This document shows positions 26,104 through 35,110 of a stretch of DNA of 64,000 nt, one piece after another. The stretch spans positions 310,001-374,000 of the forward strand of contig JAHZIX010000029.1 in NCBI GenBank assembly GCA_022601195.1, given 5' to 3'. Numbering within the stretch: the stretch's first letter is position 1; each line of letters begins with the position of its first letter. The position numbers and the translations under genes are program-made. Under the pieces are notes generated by a model, which saw only the letters and a list, made by a program, of their open reading frames with translations, searched no databases and had not been told where the DNA came from. The DNA comes from Deltaproteobacteria bacterium (GTDB lineage: Bacteria > Acidobacteriota > Thermoanaerobaculia > Multivoradales > JAHZIX01).

Positions 26104-27135
26104 GTGAATCAGGCTGAACAAGAGATTGCAGATTTGACGCCGGAACGGCTCCCCGCGCCATCGAAGCTGTGGTTGCTATTGGAGGGGAGAGCCGCGGGGG
26201 AGCTCCTCACGACTCTTGCCCTGCGGCCATTGCTACGCCGATTAGTGCGGGGGGACGGCCATCCGGTTCTCTTGCTACCTGGGTTCCTTGCCAGCGACCT
26301 TTCTACCCGACCCTTGCGGGGATTTCTCCGAGGTTTGGGGTACTACGCGCACCGTTGGAATCTGGGGCGCAATCTTGGCGCTCAGGGCGACCTGGAAGAG
26401 CGATTGAGCGAACGGCTGGACGAAGTCTTCGAGCGCCATCAACGGCCCGTGAGCCTGGTGGGCTGGAGTCTGGGAGGGATTTATGCTCGGCTCCTGGCCA
26501 ATCGCCACCCGGAGAGGGTGCGTAGCGTCATTTCCCTTGGTAGCCCGTTCGCAGAAGACGTCAAGGCGAACAATAGCTGGCGGCTCTACGAATGGATTAC
26601 CAAGGAACGCTTGGACGAAGTGTCCGCAGAACGCCTCGATGAGGTTCGCCGTACACCGCCGGTCCCGACCACCTCGATCTTCAGCCGCACGGACGGAGTC
26701 ACCGCCTGGCGTAGTGCCCTCGAGAGGGAGGGGCCACAGGCCGAAAGCGTAGAGGTTCGCGGCAGCCATCTCGGCCTGGGCTTCAACCCACTGGTCCTCT
26801 ATGTCATCGCGGATCGCCTGTCTCAGGGGGTCGATGATTGGCTTCCTTTCTTCCGATCCGGAATCGCCCATCCCCCGGGGATAAGTCGTCCTCCGGAGGC
26901 GTTACTGCCGGAGGCCCAAACTCGAGAAGCCCAAACTGAAGTTGCCCAAACTGAAGTTGCCCAAACTGAAGATACCCAGTCTCAGGAGGCCGCCTTGCAG
27001 GAGGATGAGCCAACGGAGACTTCTACCGATGGGGCTTTTTCTCCGCAGGACAGCCCTCTCCATTCGCTCGAGGCAATCGGTACCTTGCCGGAAGCGGCAT
27101 TGGACGCCTCTGGGGAAGTTCCCGAGGAACTCTAG
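26104..27135 (+). CDS. Alpha/beta hydrolase, lipase-like, with repetitive acidic tail
   Basis: 343 residues from a GTG start. The core carries HPVLLLPGFLASD (oxyanion region), nucleophile Ser122 in VGWSLGG, Asp197 in FSRTDGVTAW and His222 in RGSHLGLGFNP, a complete triad in the order expected of PGAP1/LipA-type acyl hydrolases. There is no signal peptide. From about residue 255 the protein is low-complexity and acidic, with five tandem 5-residue units of the type EVAQT. The gene ends two bases before the wax ester synthase, so a role in acyl-lipid turnover is reasonable. Regulation is not evident in the 274-base divergent region before it. Confidence 0.88.
   Translation: MNQAEQEIADLTPERLPAPSKLWLLLEGRAAGELLTTLALRPLLRRLVRGDGHPVLLLPGFLASDLSTRPLRGFLRGLGYYAHRWNLGRNLGAQGDLEERLSERLDEVFERHQRPVSLVGWSLGGIYARLLANRHPERVRSVISLGSPFAEDVKANNSWRLYEWITKERLDEVSAERLDEVRRTPPVPTTSIFSRTDGVTAWRSALEREGPQAESVEVRGSHLGLGFNPLVLYVIADRLSQGVDDWLPFFRSGIAHPPGISRPPEALLPEAQTREAQTEVAQTEVAQTEDTQSQEAALQEDEPTETSTDGAFSPQDSPLHSLEAIGTLPEAALDASGEVPEEL
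26908..26982 (+). repeat. Five 15-bp in-frame tandem repeats
   Basis: Units of 15 bases starting at 26908, 26923, 26938, 26953 and 26968; the third and fourth are identical (GAAGTTGCCCAAACT). They encode PEAQT-REAQT-EVAQT-EVAQT-EDTQS in the tail of the hydrolase. Such units can change copy number without breaking the frame. Confidence 0.9.
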
Positions 27136-27137
27136 CT

Positions 27138-28610
27138 ATGCGTCAGCTATCCGGTCTGGATGCCGGTTTTCTGTCTCTGGAGACATCCACCGCCCCCATG
27201 GCGATCGGCAGTCTGTCTCTACTCGATCCTCGTACCACCGAAGGTCGGTTGGAGGTGACGGATTTTCGGCAACTCTTGCGTCAAAGGTTGCCGGAGACAG
27301 TGGCCCTGCGTCGCCGCCTGGCCTCGGTGCCGCTGGACCTGACTCGCCCCTATTGGATCGAGGTCGATGCGGAAGAGGTGGACCTGGACCTCCATGTACA
27401 GCGGACCCGATTGCCAGAGCCTGGGGGCTGGCACGAGCTCAGTGAGCTGATGGCTTGGGAGCTCAGTCAACCATTGGACCGAGACCGGCCCTTGTGGCAG
27501 ATTCTTTTCGTGGAGGGTGTCGACGCGGTACCGGGGGTGCCAAAAGAAGCGGTGGGCTTGATCAGCAGGGTCCATCATGCGGCTATCGATGGCGTCTCCG
27601 GCGCAGAAATTCTCGGCGCTCTTTTCGACGGTTCACCAACCGTTGTGGACACCCCCTCGGTCCGGACTGGATCCTCTCCCGTCGGCACTCATGAGCCCGA
27701 CCTCTCCGGAGCGGGTGAAGAGCTTCCCGGGAGAAGGCGCGAGCCCCGAGTTCTCGATGTGCTGACCCAGGCTGGCCGGGACCTCGCCGCTGGGTCCTCC
27801 GCTGTCCCCAAGGTTGTCGGAAGATCTCTCTTAGGCCTAGCGGGAAGCGCTGTTTCCCGCCTCCGGGGGGGCGCTTCCCCGCCTCTTCCCTTCTCGGCTC
27901 CCAGGACGCCTATGAATCGACCGGTGGTGGCCGAGCGATCCTGGGCTCCCGCCTTTTTCGACCTGGAGCGGGTGAAAGCCATCAAGAATGCAGAGCAAAC
28001 AACGGTCAACGATGTCATTCTCGCCGTTTGCGCGGGGGCTTTGCGGGGTTGGCTTCAGGACCGAGGAGAGCTACCCCAGGAGTCCCTGGTCGCCATGGTT
28101 CCGGTATCGGTGCGGGCGGACCAGGAGAAAGGGCAGGCCGGCAATTTGGTTTCCGCCATGCTGGTCTCTTTGGCGACGGAGGTCGAGGGGCCCGTCGAGC
28201 GCCTTCATAAGATCCGCGATGCAGCGGACTCGTCGAAAGCAGGTCTGCGGGCGGTAGGGGCGCGGACTCTGGTTCAGTCTGCTCAGTTGTTGCCTTTCGC
28301 CCTTTCCGGGTTGGGAGTACGGCTCTACAGCCGACTCCATTTGTCTCAGAGACATCGGCCTCTGTTTAACTTGGTGATCACCAATGTTCCGGGGCCACCT
28401 CGTCCCTTGACTGTCGCCGGGGCGCCCCTACTGGCCCACGTCGGTGCGGCTCCGATCTTTGACGGTCTGGGTCTGTTATTGGCTGTCTTTAGCTACGCTG
28501 GGAAGGTCAGCATTGGGGTGACTGCGGATCGCACCGTCATGCCCCAGCCGGCGTCCTTTGCCGCCCGCCTTACGGCGGCCCTGGACGAATTAGAGAATGC
28601 CCTTTCCTAG
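27138..28610 (+). CDS. Wax ester synthase/diacylglycerol acyltransferase (WS/DGAT)
   Basis: 490 residues, standard length for the bifunctional family. The active-site motif HHxxxDG is present (VHHAAIDG, His146-His147 to Asp151-Gly152). Other family signatures are LSGLDAGFLSLE at the N-terminus, QPLDRDRPLW, the second-domain NDVILAVCAGALRGWL, NLVITNVPGP and the C-terminal PIFDGLGLLLAVFSYAGKVSIG region. It would esterify long-chain alcohols or diacylglycerol with acyl-CoA to make storage lipid at the cytoplasmic membrane. Two bases separate it from the upstream hydrolase, and its stop overlaps the start of the next gene, so three genes form an operon. Confidence 0.94.
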   Translation: MRQLSGLDAGFLSLETSTAPMAIGSLSLLDPRTTEGRLEVTDFRQLLRQRLPETVALRRRLASVPLDLTRPYWIEVDAEEVDLDLHVQRTRLPEPGGWHELSELMAWELSQPLDRDRPLWQILFVEGVDAVPGVPKEAVGLISRVHHAAIDGVSGAEILGALFDGSPTVVDTPSVRTGSSPVGTHEPDLSGAGEELPGRRREPRVLDVLTQAGRDLAAGSSAVPKVVGRSLLGLAGSAVSRLRGGASPPLPFSAPRTPMNRPVVAERSWAPAFFDLERVKAIKNAEQTTVNDVILAVCAGALRGWLQDRGELPQESLVAMVPVSVRADQEKGQAGNLVSAMLVSLATEVEGPVERLHKIRDAADSSKAGLRAVGARTLVQSAQLLPFALSGLGVRLYSRLHLSQRHRPLFNLVITNVPGPPRPLTVAGAPLLAHVGAAPIFDGLGLLLAVFSYAGKVSIGVTADRTVMPQPASFAARLTAALDELENALS

Positions 28611-30342
28611 GGCTATGGGTACCTCGAAAAAACAAGGCAACCGGGGAGACGTTCTTTTTGCCTCCCTCGTGTGTATCTGTCTTGTCTCCGGATCCATCGG
28701 GTGCAGCTCGATAGCGATCTCTCCAACGAGTTCTGCCGCGCCAGCCGAGGCAGAACTTGGAGCAGCTGAGCTGGTTGTCGCGCAATTGTCGGACAGGCCT
28801 GTTTTCTGTGAACAGCTAAAGAGGTTCAGTTCCAATCCAGAGCAAATGAAGGACGACGAAGCTATTAGCCGTCTCACTGCTTTGGCCGTCGACGCCCATC
28901 TAGCTCGACAAGCCGAGGGCCTTGGTTTGGACCAACGCCCGGAGACTGTCGAGGCCTTGCGACGCCATCGCCGAGCTTTCCTGAGGAGCTCCCTCGAAGA
29001 AGACTTGGCCCAGGGTATCGAGATCTCGGCCGGGGAGATCGAGCGGTCTTACCGGGATCACCCGGAGCGTCATCGCTCGCCGGAGAGGTTAGGGACACGA
29101 TTTCTACTCCTCCGGCTCGCCGCCGATGCCTCTCCCCAGGAGGTTCAAGAGACGCGAGATCGAATTCTCGAGATTCGACATCAGGTATCCGATGCAGCAA
29201 GTTTCTCTAAGCTTGCCCGTCTGCATAGCGAAGCGGAGAATGGGTCCAGGGGAGGAGCGGTCGCCGCTAGCCCCCGAGGATCCCTGCTGGCAGCCTACGA
29301 AGAGGTCGCTTGGAAGCTTCAGCCAGGGGAAGTCAGCGCTCCCTTTCGCCTCCCGGACGGTCTGGCGTTGGTCTTTGTGGAAGATTTGTTCGAAGCGAGA
29401 ACCCGAACCTTAGGGGAAGCTTCCAAGGGGATCGAGAGCCGGTTGCGCCATGAAATGCTTGAGGCTCGCCGTCAGGAGGCCTTGGCAGAGGCTCGTTCCC
29501 GCTGGCCCGTCGAGATTCGATGGCTCAACAAAGTCAGTGGCGGTAGGGAGCCGGTGGTCAGCTTGGCCGGCGAGCAGTTGACCTTGACCGACTTGGGCCT
29601 CGACCACCGGCCGCCACGGCTCGAGGAGCGCCTGGAGGCAGCCATCTCAGAGCGTTGGCTCTTCCGGTTGGCGGAGCACAGAAGCTATGACAAACAAGTC
29701 GAGGCCTCGGTTGCTTTGGAAAACCACCGCCGTTCCCTCCTCGCCAAGGAAGCTATCGAGGCTCGAGTCGGCCCTCGGTTGCCGGAGGTTCCCGAAAGTC
29801 GCTTGGCGGAGCTCTACCAGAAGCGCGCTCCATCTTTTCGAAACCCAGAAAAAAGACGATTCGAGGTTCTGCTGGTGGTTGCAGAAGAGGGCCAGCGGCG
29901 GGGGGCTCTGGCTCAGGCACGGGAGATCCAGCGGATCTGGGCGCAAGAGGGGCAACTTTCCTCGGGCATTTCCCAACCGGGTATTTCTCGGGAAGTTTGG
30001 GGGCCGTTGACCGCCAGCAACTTAGGAAACGCCGTGTCCCCCAGGCTGGCTCGAAACGCCTTTCATCTCGAGCCAGGTCAGGTGAGCGAGCCTTTGGTCA
30101 TGGAACGCTATAGCTCTCAGCACCTCAAGTTCCTGCCGGAAGGGTACGTCCTTCTGCTGCCAGAGATCGTTGTTCCAAGCTCGATCCCTAGCCTGGAAGA
30201 GGCTCGAGGCCGCCTCCGCCAACATGCTCTCCGCAACGTCCGCTCGCGACTGCGAGATCAAGCTTGGATGGAGGCGGAAAAGGCCCTTCCTTTGGTCGTC
30301 GACGAGGTGGCTTTAGCGAGATGTGAGGAGGAGGTGGAGTAA
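28597..30342 (+). CDS. Exported parvulin-type peptidyl-prolyl isomerase (SurA/PpiD-like)
   Basis: 581 residues. After a basic start a hydrophobic stretch ends in VSGSIGCSS, a poor lipobox, so either lipoprotein or secreted. A helical SurA_N-like chaperone part (about 60-160) precedes a parvulin domain at roughly 165-262 (LGTRFLLLRL, FSKLARLHSEAENGSRGGAV, LQPGEVSAPFRLPDGLALV). A second, more diverged parvulin-like region lies at about 425-520 (AFHLEPGQVSEPLVM). It would assist folding of exported proteins in the periplasm. The start overlaps the WS/DGAT gene by 14 bases; an ATG at 28615 is an alternative. A homologue in the same arrangement lies at 32556-34262. Confidence 0.83.
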   Translation: MPFPRAMGTSKKQGNRGDVLFASLVCICLVSGSIGCSSIAISPTSSAAPAEAELGAAELVVAQLSDRPVFCEQLKRFSSNPEQMKDDEAISRLTALAVDAHLARQAEGLGLDQRPETVEALRRHRRAFLRSSLEEDLAQGIEISAGEIERSYRDHPERHRSPERLGTRFLLLRLAADASPQEVQETRDRILEIRHQVSDAASFSKLARLHSEAENGSRGGAVAASPRGSLLAAYEEVAWKLQPGEVSAPFRLPDGLALVFVEDLFEARTRTLGEASKGIESRLRHEMLEARRQEALAEARSRWPVEIRWLNKVSGGREPVVSLAGEQLTLTDLGLDHRPPRLEERLEAAISERWLFRLAEHRSYDKQVEASVALENHRRSLLAKEAIEARVGPRLPEVPESRLAELYQKRAPSFRNPEKRRFEVLLVVAEEGQRRGALAQAREIQRIWAQEGQLSSGISQPGISREVWGPLTASNLGNAVSPRLARNAFHLEPGQVSEPLVMERYSSQHLKFLPEGYVLLLPEIVVPSSIPSLEEARGRLRQHALRNVRSRLRDQAWMEAEKALPLVVDEVALARCEEEVE

Positions 30343-30424
30343 GGGTTGGGCGCTTCGGTGGAGGCTCTTCAAGTTTGCAGTGTCCCTTCAAGCGTGTGCG
30401 GGGACTTCAGACATCTGATTTAGC

Positions 30425-32554
30425 TCAGGGAATGCCGATCTCCCCTAGCATCTCCTTGGCCTGAACCGCCAAAGGGCTCCGTGGCGCTTGTTCGATCAGT
30501 TTCTCTAGCTCTTGGCGCGCGCTTTCCGGGTCCTCGCTTCGTAGCAGTGCCGTAGCCAGCCCAAGGCGGGCGGCCGGGTAGGGGCGTCGGTAGCGCAGGG
30601 CGTTCTGGAAAGAGGTGGAAGCTTCTCTTGGCAGACCCTTCCCCAACAGCAATAACGCTAGGTTGTAGTGGGCTCGGGGAGAAAAGGGCGCTATCACCAG
30701 GGCCTGCTGAAAGTGCTTCCTAGCCGCTTCTGAGTCCCCGGTCTTGGCGAGCTCGATACCGAGGTTGATCTGGCTATCCCGGTGGCTTGGGTCTAGCTCG
30801 AGGACTTTCCGATATTGCTCGATGGCATCCTTCGGGCGACCGTTGGCCGCCGCGGAATAGGCCCTCAGATAACTAGCAGTGAGGTTGTCCGGGGCGAGTT
30901 GTTGGACGGTCTCAAAGAGAGCTTCTGCCGCTTCCGGTCGCCCTCGATCCCCTTCCAACTGGCCGAGCTCGATGAGGATCGTGGGATCTTCCGGGTCGAG
31001 GGCCTGGGCTCTTCGATAGAGCTCGAAAGCGGCTTCTCCATGGCCCAGGCGGCGCTCTAGATTGGCCAGGGTGGAGAGAAAGCTAGGGTTAGCTGGGTCC
31101 AAGGGAAGTAGGGTGCCCCGGAAGATCTCCGCCGCCTCCGCCAGACGCCCCCGGCCCGCTAGGCCATTGGCCAGGTAGTAGTCCGGTAGAAAGGTGATGC
31201 CATCGTTCGGGCTCCGCCGACCGGAGGGTTCCCGGGGGTTGAGGGCCCCGGGGTCGCTTCCTCCTCCACCTCCCACGTATCCCAGGGCGGCAAGTTTTCT
31301 TTGGGCTTCCGCATCCAGGGGAGTGGACTCCTGGGAGCCTTCGGGAGGAACGCTGGCTTCGACGACGCGAAACAGTAGATCTTCCATCTCCTGGCGGCGG
31401 CTCTCTTGGCTACCGGCGAGGTTGTAAAGCTCCTCTGGATCTTGGCTCAAGTCATAGAGCTCTCGCTGTGGGGCGTGAATATATTTCCATCCTTGGTCTC
31501 GCACTCCGAAAAGAGGTTCCCAGCCGAAGGAAAAGTGCGGCAGGGTGCTCTCGAAGTAGGCCGGTCTCTGGGGTCGATCTTCCCCATTCATGAGAGGGAC
31601 TAGGCTGCGACCTGGTAACCCTTGGGGAGGCTGCAAGCCCAGAAGCTCTAGAAGGGTAGGAAACAGGTCCACATGAGACACGTCTCGAGAGGTTCGGCTC
31701 GGCTCGATAGGGAAGTGGCTAGGGGCCTTGATGATCAGAGGAACATGGAGGGTGCCGTCGTAAGTGAGCACCGCATGGGTGGTCTCCCCGTGCTGCCCAA
31801 GCCCTTCGCCGTGGTCCGCTGTAACCGCTACCGCGGTGTTGCGCCACAAACCCCGGTCTCGAAACGTCTCCAAAAGAGTACCGATCTGGGAGTCCATGAA
31901 GGCGATCTCGCCGTCATAGGGGCTGTCCTGGAAGACCTGATCGTAGGGGTGTGGCGGATCGTAGCGCTGATGGGGGTCATAGTAGTGAACCCATAGAAAG
32001 AAGGGCTTCTCTCCCCGTTCCTGCAGCCAGGTGAGGGCTCTGGCGGTAGTCTGGTCCGCCGGTCGATCCGTCACCATTTGATTGTAGATGCGGGCGTCGC
32101 GCATCTTCTCCTCACTCCACTCTTGCGTGTACTCGTCGTCGTAGACATCGAAGCCCTGGTTTAGGCCAAAGCGGGAATCCAGAACGAAGGCACTGACGAA
32201 GGCTGCCGTGTCGTAGCCTTGCTCTTTGAGCCTTTCCGCAAGGGTCTCCAGCTCGCTCCGAACGACGAAATGGCCGTTGTCTCGGGCGCCGTGAAAGAGA
32301 GGGAAAGTGCCAGAAAGGATGCTGGCATGAGCCGGTAGGGTAATGGGGACATGAGAGAAGGCGCGCTCGAAAAGGACTCCTTCAGTGGCCAGGGCGTCGA
32401 GCATGGGAGAGGTGGGCCGAGAGTAGCCGTAACTCGACAAGTGGTCAGCGCGAGTCGTATCCATGGTGATGAGCAGCAGGTTGGGAGCAGAAGGCGGTGC
32501 CTCGCAGCTAGCGACTAGAAACAAAAGGGCGAGGAGGGGCGAAATACGCTGCAT
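30425..32554 (-). CDS. Lipoprotein sulfatase-like hydrolase fused to TPR repeats
   Basis: 709 residues from the ATG at 32554, one base after the stop of the upstream isomerase gene. A clear lipobox (LFLVASC, Cys17) implies membrane anchoring. The alkaline-phosphatase-superfamily sulfatase core has the metal site MDTTRADHLSSYG (31-43), VHYYDPHQRYDPP, TADHGEGLGQHGE (246-257) and GWKYIHAP. The nucleophile motif reads PITLPAHASILSG, so Thr72 occupies the position where true sulfatases carry the Cys/Ser of CxPxR that becomes formylglycine. From about 465 there are several TPR units (LAEAAEIFRGTLLPLDPANP, AIEQYRKVLELDPSHRDS). The activity could be a phosphotransfer or phosphodiester cleavage instead of sulfate ester hydrolysis. 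Confidence 0.88.
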   Translation of the reverse strand: MQRISPLLALLFLVASCEAPPSAPNLLLITMDTTRADHLSSYGYSRPTSPMLDALATEGVLFERAFSHVPITLPAHASILSGTFPLFHGARDNGHFVVRSELETLAERLKEQGYDTAAFVSAFVLDSRFGLNQGFDVYDDEYTQEWSEEKMRDARIYNQMVTDRPADQTTARALTWLQERGEKPFFLWVHYYDPHQRYDPPHPYDQVFQDSPYDGEIAFMDSQIGTLLETFRDRGLWRNTAVAVTADHGEGLGQHGETTHAVLTYDGTLHVPLIIKAPSHFPIEPSRTSRDVSHVDLFPTLLELLGLQPPQGLPGRSLVPLMNGEDRPQRPAYFESTLPHFSFGWEPLFGVRDQGWKYIHAPQRELYDLSQDPEELYNLAGSQESRRQEMEDLLFRVVEASVPPEGSQESTPLDAEAQRKLAALGYVGGGGGSDPGALNPREPSGRRSPNDGITFLPDYYLANGLAGRGRLAEAAEIFRGTLLPLDPANPSFLSTLANLERRLGHGEAAFELYRRAQALDPEDPTILIELGQLEGDRGRPEAAEALFETVQQLAPDNLTASYLRAYSAAANGRPKDAIEQYRKVLELDPSHRDSQINLGIELAKTGDSEAARKHFQQALVIAPFSPRAHYNLALLLLGKGLPREASTSFQNALRYRRPYPAARLGLATALLRSEDPESARQELEKLIEQAPRSPLAVQAKEMLGEIGIP

Positions 32555-32555
32555 C

Positions 32556-34262
32556 TCAGTCCCGCAAGCCTGCAAGGTAGCTGTTCAGGGCGGCTTGGTG
32601 AGTCCGCAGCTCGACTTCCGATAGAACCTTCTGTCGAACTTCCTGGTCGAGCTGTTGGATTCGGCTCTGTGCCATTGAGGTGGCCACGTCCTCCCGGGCC
32701 TCCTCGAAAGAGCGAGGTTGGGGGGGGCGGCGCTCGTGGAGCTTGAGCAGTGCGTAAGCGGCGGATGGGGTCTCGTGAATCAACACGGGAGGCGAAACTT
32801 CTCCCACCTGGAGCTGGCTGGCTTGGGAAATGCCCTTCGAGCCGAGAATGATGCGCAGCCGCGGTACGGGAAGAGGTCCTAGGCGGCCACCGATCTCCCG
32901 GCTGCCATGCTCTGAATGTTCCATGGCCAAGTCTTCGAATCGTGCTCCCTTACCGAGTCGTTCTGCGACCTCTTGCACGCTCTCCAAGGCGCCTCGCCGT
33001 CCCGGAGTGCCTTGGGACGAAACCAGGATCATGCCTAGGTCGAGGATCAAATCGGTCTCGAACCTCTCCTTGTGAGCGTTGAAATAGGAAACGATTTCCG
33101 CTTCCGGCAAATCTTCGATCAGGGCTCGGCGTTCGACTCGCCATTGGGCTTCCTGAAGAAGAGTCTGTCGTGCTTGTTGGACCGCTTGATCAAAAAGAGC
33201 TGCTTGGGTCGGATCTTCTTTCAACGCTTCCTGGGAAAGAAGCATGGCCTCGGCGAAATGGCGCAGGCTCTCTCCAGGACGAGGAATGAGAGCTAGGGGA
33301 GTTCCTGCCTGGGAAAGGCCGCTGAGCTCCCCTAGTGAAAAGCTCTCTTCTCCTACCTGGAGAGCGGTGGCTGTTTCGTCATCGCTGCTCAACGCAGCTC
33401 TGTCGATGGTCACCGGCGTGTCTTGGCCGAGCTGAAGAAGAACCTCTTGGCCACATCTCTCGCGTCGTTTCAGCGCCTGTTGCTGCTGAAGCGTTTCCCG
33501 TGCGTCTTCAAAGGACACGGGAGCTTCGGCTCCCGAGCTCTCCCTCAGCAGGAGATGAAAGCCATTTTTCACTTCCACGATATTGCTGATCTCACCATCC
33601 TCGAGACTCCAAGCGGTATTCCTCACCAGGGGATCCAGCGGTGCCTGGCGAGAGATTCGACCTATCAGACCCCCGTCCTTGGCGGTTTCGGAGTCGGAGC
33701 TCCGGCGAGCCATCTCGAGGAAGCTGGCACCGCCGCGAACTTGCCTTTCAATGGATTCCATCTCCCGACGGACCTTCTTCCGTTCTTCGTCGGACGTGGC
33801 GGGGAGAGATCTTTTGTAAATGTGCCGCAAGAGAATCCAAGGTTTGGGTTTCTGCGAATAGCTCTCCTCGAAGACCTTGCGTAGCTCTGAATCCGGTACT
33901 TCTTCATCCGGGCAGCGGGTCCGGAGGAAATTGCGTCCCCATTGCTGACTGGTAAGGAATCGGCTGCGCAGCAGCAAGGCGGGTTCTTGCCCCAAGCCGC
34001 TTTCTTGGCCTCGTAGGAGGAGGGCCTGCGGTAGAACCAGATCTCCGATTCTCTCTTCTAGCCAGCTTTCCAGGGCCTGACCGCTCGGTGGCTGCCGTCG
34101 GGATGAGGGTAGGCTGCTGAGAAGATCATCCAAGAGGGAAGCGGTGATCTCCCCACCCTGCCAGCTGGCGAGAACATTGGGATTTTCTTGGGGAGCACAA
34201 GCTGCCAGGGAGCCGAGGATAATCGCTGCCAAAGCGATGGCGGGGTGGGGGCTCAATCTCAA
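32556..34262 (-). CDS. Lipoprotein parvulin-type peptidyl-prolyl isomerase
   Basis: The mature protein starts at the Cys of the lipobox GSLAAC. An N-terminal chaperone helix region is followed by a parvulin domain (LLRHIYKRSLP, FLEMARRSSDSETAKDGGLIG, LEDGEISNIVEVKNGFHLLL) and a second parvulin-like region (DLGMILVSSQGTP, FEDLAMEHSEHGSREIGGRLG, LQVGEVSPPVLIHE). The frame is open to TTG 34313, but that codon lies in the T-rich tail of a terminator. I therefore prefer TTG 34262, which gives a compact signal peptide (MRLSPHPAIALAAIILGSLA). It is transcribed directly ahead of the sulfatase-TPR gene with one base between them. Confidence 0.82.
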   Translation of the reverse strand: MRLSPHPAIALAAIILGSLAACAPQENPNVLASWQGGEITASLLDDLLSSLPSSRRQPPSGQALESWLEERIGDLVLPQALLLRGQESGLGQEPALLLRSRFLTSQQWGRNFLRTRCPDEEVPDSELRKVFEESYSQKPKPWILLRHIYKRSLPATSDEERKKVRREMESIERQVRGGASFLEMARRSSDSETAKDGGLIGRISRQAPLDPLVRNTAWSLEDGEISNIVEVKNGFHLLLRESSGAEAPVSFEDARETLQQQQALKRRERCGQEVLLQLGQDTPVTIDRAALSSDDETATALQVGEESFSLGELSGLSQAGTPLALIPRPGESLRHFAEAMLLSQEALKEDPTQAALFDQAVQQARQTLLQEAQWRVERRALIEDLPEAEIVSYFNAHKERFETDLILDLGMILVSSQGTPGRRGALESVQEVAERLGKGARFEDLAMEHSEHGSREIGGRLGPLPVPRLRIILGSKGISQASQLQVGEVSPPVLIHETPSAAYALLKLHERRPPQPRSFEEAREDVATSMAQSRIQQLDQEVRQKVLSEVELRTHQAALNSYLAGLRD

Positions 34263-34305
34263 AATGGGCTCACACTTCTGCTTTAGAAAGTTTGAATTCG
34301 GAACC

Positions 34306-34341
34306 AAACACAAAGAGGGACGGCTGCGACGCCATCCCTCT
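34306..34341 (-). terminator. Rho-independent terminator after the secreted-protein gene at 34382
   Basis: Read on the minus strand, AGAGGGA pairs with TCCCTCT (34335-34341 with 34314-34320) around a 14-base loop and is followed by a T-rich TTGTGTTT. A second hairpin (GCGCTTT/AAAGCGC, 34364-34381) directly follows the stop codon of that gene. Confidence 0.6.
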
Positions 34342-34381
34342 CTGCTGCTGAACTGGCCCTAGGGCGCTTTGAAAAAAGCGC

Positions 34382-35110
34382 TCAGTCGATAGAAAAGGCC
34401 TCTAGTTCCACAGGAACGTTGCCGTCCACCAGCAGGCGGAGGAAGTAGTTGCCGGAGAATCCAAAGCTGCCGAGGGTTCCGGGACCGAGGCTCAGGCCCA
34501 AGGTGTTGTTGGAGGCGGAGCCAGCGAACTCGCGGTCGTTGTTAGGTCCGGTGCTGTCACGGTCGATGAACCAACTGGTGGTCCCCAGGCCGCCCAAGCC
34601 TAGTAGAAGACTGCCATTGGCGGTGGAGATCACGGGACCAGTGAGGGGAATCATTTGGGTGACTCCCGTGGTGACTCCAGCGGCTGCTTGAGCTGCGGGT
34701 GTTGCCGGGTTGGCGGGAAAGCCATTGGTCGCCAAGGGGTGCCAGATGTTGACATTGGCCGCTGTGAGACCGGCGTTGCCCGCACGGATACGAAGGTAGG
34801 CACCTTGGATACGAAAGGGTACGAGAGCTGTTGTCGCCGCGGAACCACCGAAGCGCATCGCGAATTGCCCGTCATAATGGCCACCGGTGGGGCCGAGGCC
34901 GTTTTCGAAGCTACCGTCGTCCCAAGTCAGAATGGAGGTTCCGAGGTTGGAAGTGTCTTTCGGAGCGCTCTCGTAGGCGACCGGGTTCTCCGGAGCGGCG
35001 AGGCGTTTGGTCTTCTTGGCCTTACCGTCCTGGGCTGTAGCTGCGATGGTGAGGGCAGCTGTTAGCCCGAAGGCCAAAGTAACGGCGAAAAATTTGCTCA
35101 TTTTCTTCAT
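34382..35110 (-). CDS. Secreted protein, function unknown, single beta-rich domain
   Basis: 242 residues from the ATG at 35110 (GAGGAG about ten bases before). The signal peptide (MKKMSKFFAVTLAFGLTAAL, cleavage after ATA or AQ) is followed by a basic linker (GKAKKTKRL) and a Gly/Ala/Asn-rich domain with SILTWDDGSFENGLG near the start and VPVELEAFSID at the extreme C-terminus. Similar VELxxFSI ends occur in exported acidobacterial proteins I have seen, and may be part of the fold. No Cys residues or catalytic motif were seen. The gene is divergent from the DEAD-box helicase and has its own terminator. Confidence 0.72.
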   Translation of the reverse strand: MKKMSKFFAVTLAFGLTAALTIAATAQDGKAKKTKRLAAPENPVAYESAPKDTSNLGTSILTWDDGSFENGLGPTGGHYDGQFAMRFGGSAATTALVPFRIQGAYLRIRAGNAGLTAANVNIWHPLATNGFPANPATPAAQAAAGVTTGVTQMIPLTGPVISTANGSLLLGLGGLGTTSWFIDRDSTGPNNDREFAGSASNNTLGLSLGPGTLGSFGFSGNYFLRLLVDGNVPVELEAFSID

